DNA of 64,000 nt from Hanleya hanleyi (GCA_036873755.1 JAVTVY010018833.1:1-64000); one strand, 5' to 3'; shown: positions 17,401-32,400, counted from the first letter of the stretch. Made by a program: numbers and translations. Notes: a model not told the origin generated them from the letters alone.

Positions 17401-20400
17401 GTAAAACATGGTTTATTACTTCGCAGTGATAATTGTCTCTGCGGAACTTGTTTTCCTCAAACATATACTGGTTCTTAACATCTGTCTATACGTTTTTATA
17501 TCCCCATGCATTGTCACTATATCCCGAGAAGCACTATGGGTTTGATTACAAGTCTTCCATCACACTTCGTGTCATCGGATCGAGTAGCTATGATTTAAAA
17601 ACCTACTAAGCCAAGGCCCACCAAGTTGTCAAGGATCAAGAGCACCCACTGGATATGAACGAATTTGATTAATGTTTTCCAAGTGAACTGCCCAAAGATA
17701 CAATTACAACACATATAAGGGAAGTGGGAATAGGTGCCGATATACTGACAGAGTCACATGGCTTCACAGTATAGTCTTCTGGTTAACCTATTCTAAAGCA
17801 CATACCAAGAATCTAACGATTCGTGATATGTGTTGTATCTCAGGTACGCTTTTATTGTACCTGTTCATGTGGCAACTTGGATGACATGACCACACGGCCC
17901 CTAGCACCTAGCACACAACTCATGTGGGGTCACCTTGAAAGCTGTCTGGTTAATCCATATCAGAATGCAACCGGTCCTACGTCGTTGAATATTTGCGAGG
18001 CCGCGAGAGGTTCTCAGTTCATTGCTCCTTCCAAACATTTTCATGGCAGCCAATCCATTTTGGCTCTTTCGTCATCCACCGTTACAGGGATACTGTATCG
18101 TTCTCGGTTAAATTTCTTAAACAGAAGCCATAGAACCAGTGTTGTCTTTCTGCAGTTGGATTTTGGCAGGTCTAGGACAATTGCTTGTCAAAGAAAGATG
18201 CCAGGTTACTCTCTCTCCTCGCTCTATGAGATGTATGCCTTTCCCTCATTGGCAGGCCCATCAGTCTGCAATACACATGAGTGTATGAGAACCAAACCTT
18301 CCTTTTGTGAAACCATTTATTGGTACTGTACACAATAAAGCAACGTATCATGAACGACGCCGTATCCTATTGAACCGTCACTGATGAGCACATCAAAACT
18401 GGATTCATGCCAAAGAAGTAATCGTGAATGCTTGCTGTTTTGTGTCTTTTTTTTAAAGAAAGGTTGTCGGTAACATTATGGACGCGGATATTCTTTAATG
18501 GACGAGGGCTGAATTATGAATGACGGACTAGACGCTTGTATTTGAGTTAACATTCCAGATTTGTGGATATATTCTCCCGTGGCTGACAGAAAACGAATAT
18601 GACAGTGCTGTTTGTAATGCTATCATTTCACATAAACTTCTTTCGTTCATCTAAAGGTGATGAAGGATCATGGTGTACACAACCTGGTGTTCTCAAGCTC
18701 CAGTACTGTTTACGGTTCTCCCAAATATCTACCCATCGACGAAGAACACCCAGTCGGTTGCTGCACTAACCCCTATGGCAGAAGTAAATACTTCGTCGAG
18801 GAAATTCTCAAGGATATATGCACAGCTGAAAAGGTTCGTCATATTTCTAATTCTATGTCGGGTAAATGATTTGATGCTCAATGATTGCATGAGTTTCTAG
18901 GTAATTAATCTAAACGTACTACGTTATCGCGCTACCAAAAAGGCGCCATGCTTAACAATGCGAATGTAGCTGCCAAATATGGCCAGTATTCTCAAATAGG
19001 TTTAGCACAATCAAAAGCGCTAGGTATAAGAGATGTCCGCCAAACTCATTTTGTGGGCACTCTGCTTATACGCAACCAACACGGAAGTACCGAAATTTCG
19101 TAAACGTGTGACCGATATCAGGAAGAATTCAACTTGCATATAACCATTTTATAACTCAGCCAAGCAAGATACAAATTATCCAATCATTTCCTGTTTGATG
19201 GCCAGACTGACTAACCGGTCCAGTTAACCAGTCAACTCACAGTACTGGGACTTCGGTTGTTCATGCTTCTATTTTTCAATCTTTCGGGGTTTTTTTCGAA
19301 TTATGTATGATTCTTTCCTTTTCAGCAATGGAATGTTATTATACTTCGGTATTTTTTGACTACGGGAGCTCATGCTTCAGGTAAAATCGGCGATGATCCC
19401 TGGGGAATACCAACTACTATTATGCCATATATATCACAGGTGGCAGCTGGACGACGGAAAGAGCTCAACATTTACGGGGGTGACTACGACACAACGGATG
19501 GAACTGGTAATTAACGATATTTCCACTGCAGATACTGCGTGTAACAAGTTAAAGCTTATTGTATCTTATTGTATCTTATTTCTCAGTGAACTCTCAGTAT
19601 CCCTCTTCATTTTTTCAAACTGTTCGCCTTAAGTCTGAAAATATTGAAAAATCGGTTAAGCAGTTGACAGAACAATTCCTTCCTACAAGATGGTGTCACT
19701 TTGAATTTACCACGGCAGACATCTTGATTATTTCTTAATTTCCGCGTAAGGCGGGCTCAACAGGGCTTGACTATTTTAGGTTACAGTACCCTTACATTAA
19801 ATCTTACATTTAGACTATCAAGAGGAGGATAAGAAGCGTCTAATAGTAGGGTTATCATTGTGGTAATCCGAACTTATCCGAGAACTTGAGACATTGTGAA
19901 CACTAGACAATGGTAACCATGGTAACAATGCTATTATCTAGGGGCATACGTATTCTCTGATCAAACTTTTGCCTGTACTAGCCTTTGTTCTTGTATATAG
20001 TTGATATAATGATAATTTTGCTTCAGGTGTGAGGGACTACATCCACGTGGTCGATGTAGCCCAAGGTCACGTGGCAGCTTTGAAAAAGCTGGAACAACAA
20101 GGTGGATGTCAGGTAAGGCGCGGATTCTAGTGAAGTTAATAGTTTTCAATATTAATAAATAGATAAGTTCAAGTGACAGAATTAATTGAATGCTACCGTT
20201 AAATGTACTGTGAGAAAGACTAACTGATTAATATAAATCCAAATTTGATCAACTGACGTCACTATTAGTCGGGGCCCACAAGTGAACTGAATGACATACG
20301 ATGAAAACCTCAATGAATTGGGTTCAATGTGCTGCTTTAATACGCATGTTTTGGGATATAGTGCAATGCCAAAGCAATTGGAAATCTACCGAGGTTATAG

Positions 20401-23400
20401 TAGGGCCAGAATGTCAATCCCAGATATACAATTACATGACCATGGATTACTGGTATGAATACTGGCAAAAATGTACTGGATATGGACTAGTGTGCAATAT
20501 AGTATACTCTTCTTTCATAAACTAGTTTCGTAACTATTTTTTCATCATTTCCCAGATAGTCTGGCCCTACCATAGGTCACGTGAGACCACTATTTGTCTC
20601 TAAAATATATATTTCACACCATAGTTGATGACTTCGAATTATTGAAGATAATTTATTTTGGGAGCAGTCTCGTCCATCCTTGAGACATTGTTTCTACCTC
20701 GAGAGAAAGAACATCCTCATCGATTTAGATTGCATAAATTATTACGATGTATCAGACATATTATTTCACGAATTTGAAGCATTTTGAGTTAACCCTTTCT
20801 GGACGGGGTGATAGAGGGTTCGGAAATTTAGTGCCTTTTTGTATATTCGTTGTATCACCAGAATGATTAAAAATCGAGAAAAAAAGACTTTCCGTAGTTT
20901 TGGAATAATATATTTGGCTAATTTTTAGCCTATTTCTGTAATTCTAGTGATTAACCATCATGCGTTAATTCAAAATGACGCTCATGTGGGTTCATCCATA
21001 AATCGCCCTTTCTCAGGTTATTCATATAATAGACATTATTCTTACCTCACTGCGCAAATTTATCAAAACCGAGGGATCCCGATGCATAGCCTATCATTTT
21101 ATTCCCATTTTGCATCTATTTACATATGCCAAAAATCAAGATTTGATGGTCAAATTCAAAATGGCGGCCATATGGGGTCATCAGAAAATCACACTTTTTG
21201 CCGTTGCCCATAAAGTTTAAGGCATTAGTCTTCGCTCATTATGCAAATTTGTCAAACCGAGGGACCTCTAATCATAGCCCAACATTCTATTCCCATTTTG
21301 AATCTATTTACATATCCCAAAGATCAAGATTTGATGGTCAAATTCAAAATGGCGGCCATATGAGGTCATCTGAAAATCACACTTTTTCAAGGTATTATTC
21401 TTACCGCACTGATTAAATTTATCAAAAAGAGGGATCTCTATGCATAGTCTAACATCTTATGCCCATTTGGAATCTATTTTCATATGCCAAAAATCAAGAT
21501 TTAGTGGTCGAATTCAAAAGAGCGGCCATAAGAGGTCATATGAAAATCACACTTTTGGTTGTTGCTCGTGTAGTTCAAGGTAATATTCCTACGAAGTAGG
21601 CCCTCATTTGCAAATTCTCCGGTAATGAGTGAGTGAGTGAGTCAGTCCGTCAGTCAGTCCATCCGAATCCTTTCTCCGGCAAAATAAGGAGAACAGTTGA
21701 CATTCATTTTAGAACCTTGATTTTTGGCATGAACGTGCATTAGGGGACTGTTACCGGCAAGTTCTGAGTTGACCTACTTTTGATGAAGATTTGACTTACT
21801 TAGGTGACCTATAAACCTCGAAATTGGCAAAATATGTGTCATATTGTCCCAATACCATACAAATTGGTCCAATCCAATTCCGGAAAAGCTGATGGTCAGT
21901 CTTAAAGCATTAAAGCATTCTTCAGCTCTACTACATACAAGAGATATCATTCATGGGATGTTTCTTTGTTTATAGAGTTGCTTGGATTTCTCATTAAAAA
22001 TATCTATGTGAAATTTGGCAACACAATATATCAACAGCATATAGGTATTCCAATGAGTACTAATTGTGCACCCCTATTGGCTGACCTATATCTGTTCTCT
22101 TATGAATATGACTATATGCAGGCGCTTTCAAAAACGCTTTCCATTCAAAGCCCGTTCCTTCTTATTCACCAAACGTTATATAGACGATCTTCTCGCTGTG
22201 GATAATCGCTATATAAATGACGCAGTAAAGGATATATATCCACCTTCACTGAATTTGAAGGAAACTACAGATAATCCTACAGGCACATCGTATTTAGACC
22301 TATATCTCTGTAAAAATGAAGCGGGCCTTCTCTCTCGTCGACTGTATGACAAAAGAGATGATTACAATGTCGACATCGTAAACTATCCCTTTCTGGACAG
22401 TAATATTACAGTGGAACCTGCATATGGCGTATACATATCACGCCTAGTAGCATTTGCTAGATCCTGTGTTAAATGTGACGATTTTAATCAACGTCACACA
22501 ACACTGTTGCAGAAACTTATAAAACAGGGCTACGCCACCAAGCGCCTCCATTCAAAGTTTCTCAAATTTGGCGATACATATCGCATGCTGATAGCAAAAT
22601 ACGAGCCTAGCGTGCAAGATCTATGGCGTTACGTTTCATAACTTGTGTCTAATTCCGCTTAACCCGGGGCTACGGGCCGTATGAACCCATGTACTCCAAG
22701 ATCCTCATGGAACTCATATAAACAGTCACAATCAAAGCGTGATTTAGATACATCATTCTTTAGATGACGACTTTACAACGAATATTATAGATTAAGAATA
22801 CTGATCAGCGATACGGATTTGATATTTTTGGAACATCATGATGTCTTGCCGGCATCATTGAAAACTGTTGACCGCTTCTCTCTTGCAGGAAACAAGCCTA
22901 TGTTTATGTATACTATGATTGTCTTTTGAATTTGGTGCTAATACTGTTATATGGAATATGGAATAGGTCTTTGGATTATGGACGCGGATATTCTCTAATG
23001 GACGACGGCTGAATTATGAATGACGGACTAGACGCTCGTAATTAGGTCATGGCACACACGTAAATCATATCAAACCCTACTTCGTAGGTCCTGTGACGTT
23101 AGTCACACTGCCATGATCTTAGATCATTATGTAAATTTAGCAAAGCCGAGGGACCTCTAAGCATAGCCCAACATCGAATTCCCATTTTGAATCTATATAC
23201 ATATCCCACAGATCAAGATTTGATGGGCAAATTCAAAATGGCGTCCATATGGCGTCATCTAAAAATCACATTTTTGCATGTTGCTCATGCAGTTCAAGGC
23301 ATTATTCTTACCTCATTGTGCAAATTTATCAACACAGAGGAATCCCTCTTAGCATAGCCTAAAAACTTACGCCCATTTTCAATCTATTTGCATATCGCCA

Positions 23401-26400
23401 AGATCAAAATACGATGTTCAAATTCAATATGGCAGCTGTGTGGGGTTATCGGATTCTCCTGCTTTTCCAGGTTGCTCGTGTATATCAAGGCGTTATTCTT
23501 AGTTGATTATGCAAATTTATCAAACTGAAGGGTCTCACATCATAGCCATGATACATTTTGCCCTTTTTGAATCTATTTGCTTAGTCGTCAGATTAAAAAT
23601 GATAGTTAAATTCAAAATGGCGACCCTAAGGAGTCATCCGAAAATTCTTTTTTCATGTTACTGTCCAAACTTGTTTAAATTTAGCAGAATAATGCCTTAG
23701 CGTTTTTCATTGTGCCCATTTTTATGCTCTTATAATTCATGGTATAGTGATTACACGGGGCTGAATGTAGCAATTTCTCAAAGCCAATTACAAGCGTGTA
23801 GTCCGTCATTCATAATTCTGCCGTCCTCCATGACCACCTTACACTCTACACTACTTATAACTAATTCAGGTTGGATAATCATTGATAACAAACAATGCGG
23901 TGGATGTTAATTTATAACCGATTTTTACCCAATTTTGACCTTATTTGACCCCAAGAGTGACCCCAAAATGACCTTAGTTGACCATAATCAGGGTGGTATC
24001 CCCTCCTACCTTGATCCCTACCACTCAAAGGTATCCATTTCTAACAAAAATGCCATCGAAAGTTTTTAAAAGCGTTTTTGAGGTCCTTGGCCGGCCGACT
24101 ACTATGATACCAAAATCATCACCAGCACAAAAAGCACAACTGGAAATTTTAAATATGTCCCTGATATGACTCCTGTGCAGCGGTCAAAATCTCTTGAACT
24201 TCCTACAGAAATAAATAAATCACCACCCGTATCTATTATCCTTATCAAACTATTGCCATTTCGATTGTGTATTGTCAGGCCTATGTGGTGTGTGTATTCC
24301 TTGTCATGTCTATTTGCCACTCATGTTTACCTTAATTGTTATGTTCACATATTATCTGATTGGCTATTGTCCTCTAATTTTGTGTATCGAACCATTTCAG
24401 TCTTTGTTAGTCGTTTTGTATATAAGAGCCTGTAACTGCTGTTAGATCACATCCTGAAGATGACAAATAAAATTTTGTCGAAATATTGAGACTGTCACCA
24501 TGCGTTTATTAAGTTTATTCGGAGTTACTTTGCTTCTGCATTATGCCAAGCTTATCAGTGGATCAACACGATTCCTACAGCATGCTAGCCATACGTTAGG
24601 TTATTATTCAAATTAACGTGACTAAAACATGTGCGTTAAAATTTGTCTAATTATTTAAAAAAATACAGTGATTTTATTCCAAAACACAATCAACAAACAT
24701 AATCAATTTCATGAAAACAAAAGCAATCAAAACTTCATCAATATACTGCTGTAGAATACTTCAAGGAAAATAAAACTGGCCACATAACAAAATTCAAATA
24801 CATGTATATCATGATGTCAAATCTTTTCATCCCTAGCCACTTGTCAACAACGATGTAACACATCATTTGACCAGAGCTCATCCGTGCATTACATCAAGGT
24901 GAAGTAGAAAACTTATCTCATAGGTAGTACAAAAGAAATCAAGAGTACAAATTCAACCAGTTACAACAAAAACACTTCTTACAAAATACCTATGCAAATC
25001 TTTCAAATCATATGCGATATTACGTAATGAGTAAGTATAACCAGAAAGCCTACCTCATTCTGAAGGGCCAATGCCAAAAACATAACATGTGGCACGTGTA
25101 CGTATATTACATACAAGTTAATTCAAATAGCTACTATCCAACAGCCCAGATTCAACTCTATAGTAAAAAAAGTAAAAAATAAAAGCAAGATAACTGTCAC
25201 GTCTATCGTTATTACCGTTCAAGTATAAACTTCTTTGAGAAATCACTGCTCAGTCTAACTTGATAGCAGTATCTCACTGCTTTTCACGGAAAATCTGAAA
25301 ACCACGTTATGACACGTTATAATCATTATGACAGCTAACGCCCATCTGGTCCACCATCGTGGAAGTGGGGTCAAGGCTCTATCAATCAATCAATCAATCA
25401 GTCAATGTGATGTCGCACTCCATTGCCTATGTAGCTGTTCTAACTCACATGCTATAACTGACACCATGGTATGCCTTCTTGCAACATAAAAAAAATAATA
25501 ATAATAACCCACCAAAACACTTTTTGGTGAACAGGCGCCATACACAGATATAACCCTATGTTCGTAACTTCTCAAAATAAAAATAGCCAAGCCATGACTA
25601 ACATAGTCAACTTCGTTAGCATAATGCCTAGCTTTACTTCATTTGCATGTCATTAGTAGTAGTGTTCAAGCAAAACAGGTCGCATTTTGCCGGAGGAGGT
25701 AACTCTTGCATCCGACAGTGGGCGCCACCAGTTCAAGAGAGCTCCCCGCAAAAGGGAAATAACTCTTGATGCACTTTTGTGGTTTTTGGGAAATGCCGGG
25801 TTATCTTCCCTGATTCGAACATTTGCGTATTAAATGTATACGGGGAAATGCCTGTATGGGGTATGGATGGTCCGATCGGGTCATATGAGTTATCAATGTA
25901 AAGCTTATGTAAGGGGGCATCGGATGGGCTGGGTGTGGGTTTGAAATAGCGTCATTCTGCGCATGCGCGGTGGACCAAGTGTATGAAAATAGACGTTTTG
26001 GAGCTAGGGGAGCCACTAACGGTCCGATTGGGTCGAGTGAGGTATCAAAGTGAAGCATTCGTGAAGGGGCATATGATGGGTTGGGTGTGGGTTGAAATAG
26101 CGTCAGTCTACGCATGCGCGGTGGACCTATGTGACGGGGCATCCACCTGCACTAGTGTCTCGGCCGTTGTCAACATTCTGCGCATGCGCAAACAGGGAAT
26201 TGTGGGAAAGGGATATGGAAATAGACGTTTTGGGGTCTAGGTGGGTCACTATTGGTCCTATGGAGTCGTATGAGGTATCCATGTGAAGCATTCGCGGGAT
26301 TTAGGCCTCGATTTGAAGGATCTCCACTCCATCTGTGACGTCATCGGTGACGTCATTTGTAGGAGTAGTAGCCAAAGTGGGCATTTTGGGGGTGTGAAGA

Positions 26401-29400
26401 AGGTGTTGACTATCCTTGGTCCGAATGCGTCGTGTGAAGTGACATCTTGTAGCAACGCCAGCTCAACGCTTCAACGTCCTGGTGAATTAGCCCAAAAGCT
26501 CTCATTTTTCTAGACACTAATACATCGAAATGCAGTGACGCCCGTCAATGACCGTCATTACGCCCTAGCCTAACACCTTGACGCCATGATATAAACCGAA
26601 GAGAGAACAACAACAACAACAACAACAACAAGGATGAGAGAACAACAACAGCAACAAGTTTTTTCATACAGTTTATTCTCCCCAATGTTACATCATACCT
26701 ACGCTGGGGGAGCCGCTTTGGGTCGGTTTACAATACAAGTAGCCTCTTGTCCAATCAGAGGCCGTCATTTGGCACTGCATCTGTCATACTCATTCTTGCC
26801 CGTTAGATGTATTCTCAGCTGCTCTTGTCCAATCAGATGTCGCCATTTCAGAAAGTCCTATCTTCGGCCATGTTCGCTCTGAACCGTTTGTTCTATGGTG
26901 TAGAGATGGACCATCCTTGGTCCGAATGCGTCGTGGGAACTGTCATCTTGCAGTTCTCGGGGTGTAAACTCCATTTGAGGGATGGCCACAGTATCTGTGA
27001 CGTCATCGGTGACGTCATCGGTACGAGTAGTAGCGAAAGGACACGTTTTATAATTGGCTCAGTGCCAATTTTTTCCCACGATTTGCGGGATGTCCACCTG
27101 ATCTGTGACGTCATTGGTGACGTCATCAGTACGAGTGGTAGAGAAATTTTGATTAGTCGTCCAATACATATGGAATGATGCGGGACACGAGTTAATCTCT
27201 ATATGTACAGACACCACCACACACCAATAATACCGCCACACACACTCACACACACCACCAACACCACCACCAACGCCACCAACGGGCGTTGACGCCCGTT
27301 GGTGGTGGTGGTGGTAGCTCCCGTGTGGCAGAGCTCTTGGATCGGAGCTCTCGGAGTTCAAAGCTTGTGGAGCTCAGGGCTCGGAAATGACGTCATCGCA
27401 TGCATGCGCGCGTACCCGTGGTGCACCCTGTACCCTATAGCCCATCGTCCAATACATATGGAATGATGAGGGACACGAGTTAATCTCTATATGTACAGAC
27501 ACCACCACACACCAATAATACCACCACACACACATACACACACACCACCAACACCACCACCAACGCCACCATCAACGCCACCACCGGGCGTTGACGGGCG
27601 TCAACGCCCGGTGGTGGTGGTAGCGCCCGTGTGGCAGAGCTCTTGGATCGGAGCTCTCGGAGCTCAAAGCTTGTGGCGCTCAGAGCTCGGAAATGACGTC
27701 ATCGCAGGCATACGCGTGTACCTGTGCTGCACCCTGTACCCTATAGCCCGTAGGGAATAGGGTACACCAGGGTGCGGGTGCAGCACAGGTACACGCGCAT
27801 GCCTCCGATGACGTCATTTCCGAGCTCTGAGCGCCACAAGCTTTGAGCTCCGAGATCTCCGATCCAAGAGCTCTGCCACACGGGTGCTACCACCACCACC
27901 GGGCGTTGACACCCGTCAACGACCGGTGGTGGCGTTGATGGTGGCGTTGGTGGTGGTGTTGGTGGTGTGTGTGTATGTGTGTGGTGGTATTATTGGTGTC
28001 TGTTGGTGTCTGTACATATAGAGATTAACTCGTGTCCCTCATCATTCCATATGTATTGGGCGATGGGCTATAGGGTACAGGGTGCACCACAGGTACGCGC
28101 GCATGCATGCGATGACGTCATTTCCGAGCCCTGAGCTCCACAAGCTTTGAACTCCGGGAGCTCCGATCCAAGAGCTCTGCCACACGGGAGCTACCACCAC
28201 CACCACCACCACCGGGCGTTGACGCCCGTCAACGCACGGTGGTGGCGTTGGTGGTGGTGTTGGTGGTGTGTGTGAGTGTGTGTGGCGGTATTATTAGTGT
28301 GTGCTGGTGTCTGTACATATAGAGATTAACTCGTGTCCCGCATCATTCCATATGTATTGGACGACTAATCAAAATTTTGCTACCACTCGTACTGATGACG
28401 TCACCAATGACGTCACAGATACTGTGGCCATCCCTCAAATGACCGAAGATAGGACTTTCTGAAATGGCGACATCTGATTGGACAAGAGCAGCTGAGAATG
28501 CATCTAACGAGCAAGAATGAGTATGACAGATGCAGTGCCAAATGACGGCCTCTGATTGGACAAGAGACTACTTGTATTGTAAACCGGCCCAACACGGCTC
28601 CCCCAGTGTGGGTATGATGTGACATTGGGAAAAAATTGGCACGGAGCCAATTATAGAACGTGTCCTTTCGCTACTACTCGTACCGATGACGTCACCGATG
28701 ACGTCACAGATACTGTGGCCATCCCTCAAATGGAGTTTACACCCCGAGAACTGCAAGATGACACTTCCCACGACGCATTCGGGCGAAGGATGGTCCATCT
28801 CTACACCATAGAACAAACGGTTCAGAGCGAACATGACCGAAGATAGGACTTTCTGAAATGGCGACATCTGATTGGACAAGAGCAGCTGAGAATGCATCTA
28901 ACGGGCAAGAATGAGTATGACAGATGCAGTGCCAAATGACGGCCTCTGATTGGACAAGAGACTACTTGTATTGTAAACCGACCCAACGCGGCTCCCCCAG
29001 CGTGGGTATGATGTGACATTGGGGAGAATAAACTATATGAAAAAACTTGTTGTTGATGTTGTTCTCTCATCCTTGTTGTTGTTGTTCTCTCTTCGGTCTA
29101 TATCATGGCGTCAAGGTGTTAGGCTAGGGCGTAATGACGGTCATTGACGGGCGTCACTGCATTTCGATGTATTAGTGTCTAGAAAAATGAGAGCTTTTGG
29201 GCTAATTCACCAGGACGTTGAAGCGTTGATCTGGCGTTGCTACAAGATGTCACTTCACACGACGCATTCGGACCAAGGATAGTCCATGTCCATGCCCAAA
29301 ACACCTTCACACCCCCAAAATGCCCACATTGGCTACTACTTCTACTAATGACGTCACAGATGGAGTGGACATCCTTCAAATCGAGGTCTAAACCCCGCGA

Positions 29401-32400
29401 ATGCTTCACATGGATACCTCATACGACTCCATAGGACCAATAGTGACCCACCTAGACCCCAAAACGTCTATTTCCATATCCTTTTCCCACAATTCCCTGT
29501 TTGCGCATGCGCAGAATGTTGACAACGGCCGAGACACTAGTGCAGGTGGATGTCCCCTCACATAGGCTTCACATGGATACCTCATACGACTCCACCGGCC
29601 CATTAGGGGCTGCCCTAGATGCGAAAACGTCTATTTCCATACCCTTTTCCCACAATTCCCTGTCTGCACATGCGCAGAATGGCGACAACGCCCGAGCCAC
29701 TAGACCAGTCAGATGCCCCCTCAGATAGGCTTCACATTGATACCACATACGACTCCATCGGCCCATTAGGGGCTCCCCTAGATCCCAAAACGTCTATTTC
29801 CATACCCTTTTCCCACAATTCCCTGTCTGCGCATGCGCAGAATGGTGACAACGCCCGAGCCACTAGTCCAGTCAGATGCCCCTCACATAGGCTTCACATT
29901 GATACCTCATATGACCCCATTGGACCATTAGTGGCTGCACTAGACCCCAAAACGTCTATTTCCATACCCTTGGTCAACCGCTCATGCGCAGAATGACGCT
30001 ATTTCAACCCACACCCAGTCCATCAGATGTCCCTTTACGAATGCTTTACATTGATACCTCATATGACCCCATTGGACCATTAGTGGCTCCCCTAGCTCCA
30101 AAACGTCTATTTCCATACCCTTGGTCCACCGCGCATGCGTAGAATGACGCTATTTCAACCCACACCCAACCCATCAGATGCCGCTTCACGAATGCTTCAC
30201 TTCGATAGCTCACTCGACCCAATCGGACCGTTAGTGGCTCCCCTAGCTGCAAAACGTCTATTTCCAAACCCTTGGTCCACCGCGCATGCGCAGAATGACG
30301 CTATTTCAACACCACACCCAGCCCATCCGATGCCCCCTCACATAAGCTTTACATTGATACCTCATACGACCCGATCGGACCATCCATATCCCATACAGAC
30401 ATTTGCCCGTATACATTTAATATGCAAATGTTCGAATCAGGGAAGATAACCCGGCATTTGCCAAAAACCACAAAAGTGCATCAAGAGTTACCTCCCTTTT
30501 GTGGGGGGAGCTCTCTTGAGCTGGTGGCGCCCCCTGTCGGATGCAAGAGTTACCTCCCCCGGCAAAATGCGACTGTTTTTGCTTGAACACTACTACTGTC
30601 ATTATTTCAAATCTAAATTTATAGATAACCCCGTGATCCCGTGACTGTTCTATAGCTAACGCCTATCTCGTCTCACGGTCGCTCTATTGCAATTTAACCG
30701 ATCACCATCGACTAAAAACAATAATAAGAACGTCTATTGTTCATGTGACCTTCAAATATCAGCATTCGAAGTCGTGGCATTGAAATGAATAGTCATGTCA
30801 TTAGCTAATTTTCATAGTAACGTGACGAAAATGCATGATATAAGATTACATTACAAGAGTATGTCTTCAAGACACGAGGGTAAAAGTAATGCATGCAAAA
30901 TGTATGGAACGTCACACTCTTCTATCTTGACTTCTATACCTTCATATACTATACAGCCAGTTATCTGTTAATTCTATAATTGAACATTGCCGATTTGCAA
31001 GAAAAGAATATAGATGAGTCCAAATCTTCAAAATCACATCTCATATTTTACATTGGGTAAAAATGCAAGTCCGTCATTCAATATTCAGCCGTCGTCCATT
31101 AAAGAATTTCCGCGTCTATAATCCAAAGACCTGATTCATATAATACCATTAGCACCAACTTAAAATGATAAATCATAGTATATACATGAGGCAGCACCTA
31201 AAAGGTGCAACAACCCCTCAGCCAGACAGTTTTAGTCAGTGTATATTGGTACACAATGAATGAAAAATGCATATGTAAAAGCCTGAAAGATTTGGTTGAA
31301 TGCAGAAGATGCTTTAGCAGTGGCTTGTAAAAGATTACAATATGATAAATTCAGTGTGGGATGTTGGATGCATTGAAGGATTATAATAAATATTTTGACA
31401 TAGCGTGTGCGAAAAATATGGCGGAAGAACAGAAATATTCTGAACAAAAACAAAAGGCTTCAAGCCATTTTGGCTTTGAACCCTAATAATAATCTAAACA
31501 ATAATAAAAGTCTTTGATAGCAATAACTGTATGAATCCCTGTGTACCTGTTGATTGTCTGTCTCTTTCCATCTGTGATCAAGCAGAGGATGAGGATGGGT
31601 GGATGGCAATCCGAACAGCCTTGTGATATGAATAATATGTTTCATGGACATCAAATTGTATATCTGTGAGTTTGAAATTGGTGAAAATCTGGTCAATGGT
31701 TGTCCTAAGATCTGTGGTTGGGGTGGAGATTAATGGAAAGAGTCCATGCTCTTGGAAGAAGTCGTTTATCTTGGTTGTTTCAGCCGAGTCGACAGCAAAG
31801 TCATTGTTGAAGTCTCCAAGTATGACAACATTAGTCGCTGAACAGTGGCTCCTTAGTGATGTAGTGGCTCCTTAGTGATATAGAAAGTCCGCCCAATCAG
31901 AGAAACCAGTTCTGTCATTCATCGTAAGTTTCTTGATGCACTGATGATGTATATCAAATTTTACATCGAGCATTTGAACGGTATCAAGAGATCATTAATG
32001 ATTTTGCATAAATTAAAGATGGCCGCCTATCTAGAGGAACTGACCTTCATTGCGAGTGTCTTGATACATCGATGCTGTATACCAAGTTTCATATAGAACA
32101 TTTAAATGGTATCCGAGATATATATCATTAAAGATTTTGCATAAATTAAAGATGGCCACCAAGATTTCCACCCAATCAGAGAAACCAGTTCTGTCATTCA
32201 TCATAAGTATCTTGCTGCATCGATGATGTTTACCAAATTTTATATCGAGCACTTAAACGGTATCAGATATAGAGATCATTAATGATTTTGCATAAATTAA
32301 AAATGGTCGGGCATCCTTCCCGCCTCTCAGAAGAATTGATGTGGTAATTCAGTGCAAGTCAAGTCTCTTGATACATCGATGCTGTATACCAAGTTTCGTA

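Larger units (their letters stand above)
25655..30597. mobile_element. 4.9-kb palindromic (foldback) element with Polinton-type ends and 6-bp duplication
   Basis: A nearly complete inverted repeat of 4,943 bp, centred near 27755. It begins AGTAGTAGTGTTCAAGC, ends GCTTGAACACTACTACT, and is flanked by GTCATT on both sides. AG...CT ends and a 6-bp duplication are the Polinton signature, and the first six bases match those of the Polinton at 555. From each end inward it has a ~200-bp terminal segment, then a ~155-bp tandem array closely related to the Polinton TIR array, then CRE/CCAAT-rich blocks, then two ~300-bp units with GT/CA tracts and internal hairpins. No coding gene is seen; long frames are repeat-derived. 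I infer a non-autonomous element made of two TIR-like arms and moved by a Polinton integrase. Confidence 0.85.

Noticed and set aside
17823..18338. 171-codon frame between GALE-like exons
   Set aside because: It begins in a PLE-tail-like segment, lies in an intron, and shows no domain. Kept as a non-coding repeat.
27491..27760. Pro/Thr/His-rich frames in the palindrome core
   Set aside because: Translation of (CA)n and (CCA)n tracts inside inverted repeats, with mirrored versions on the other arm.
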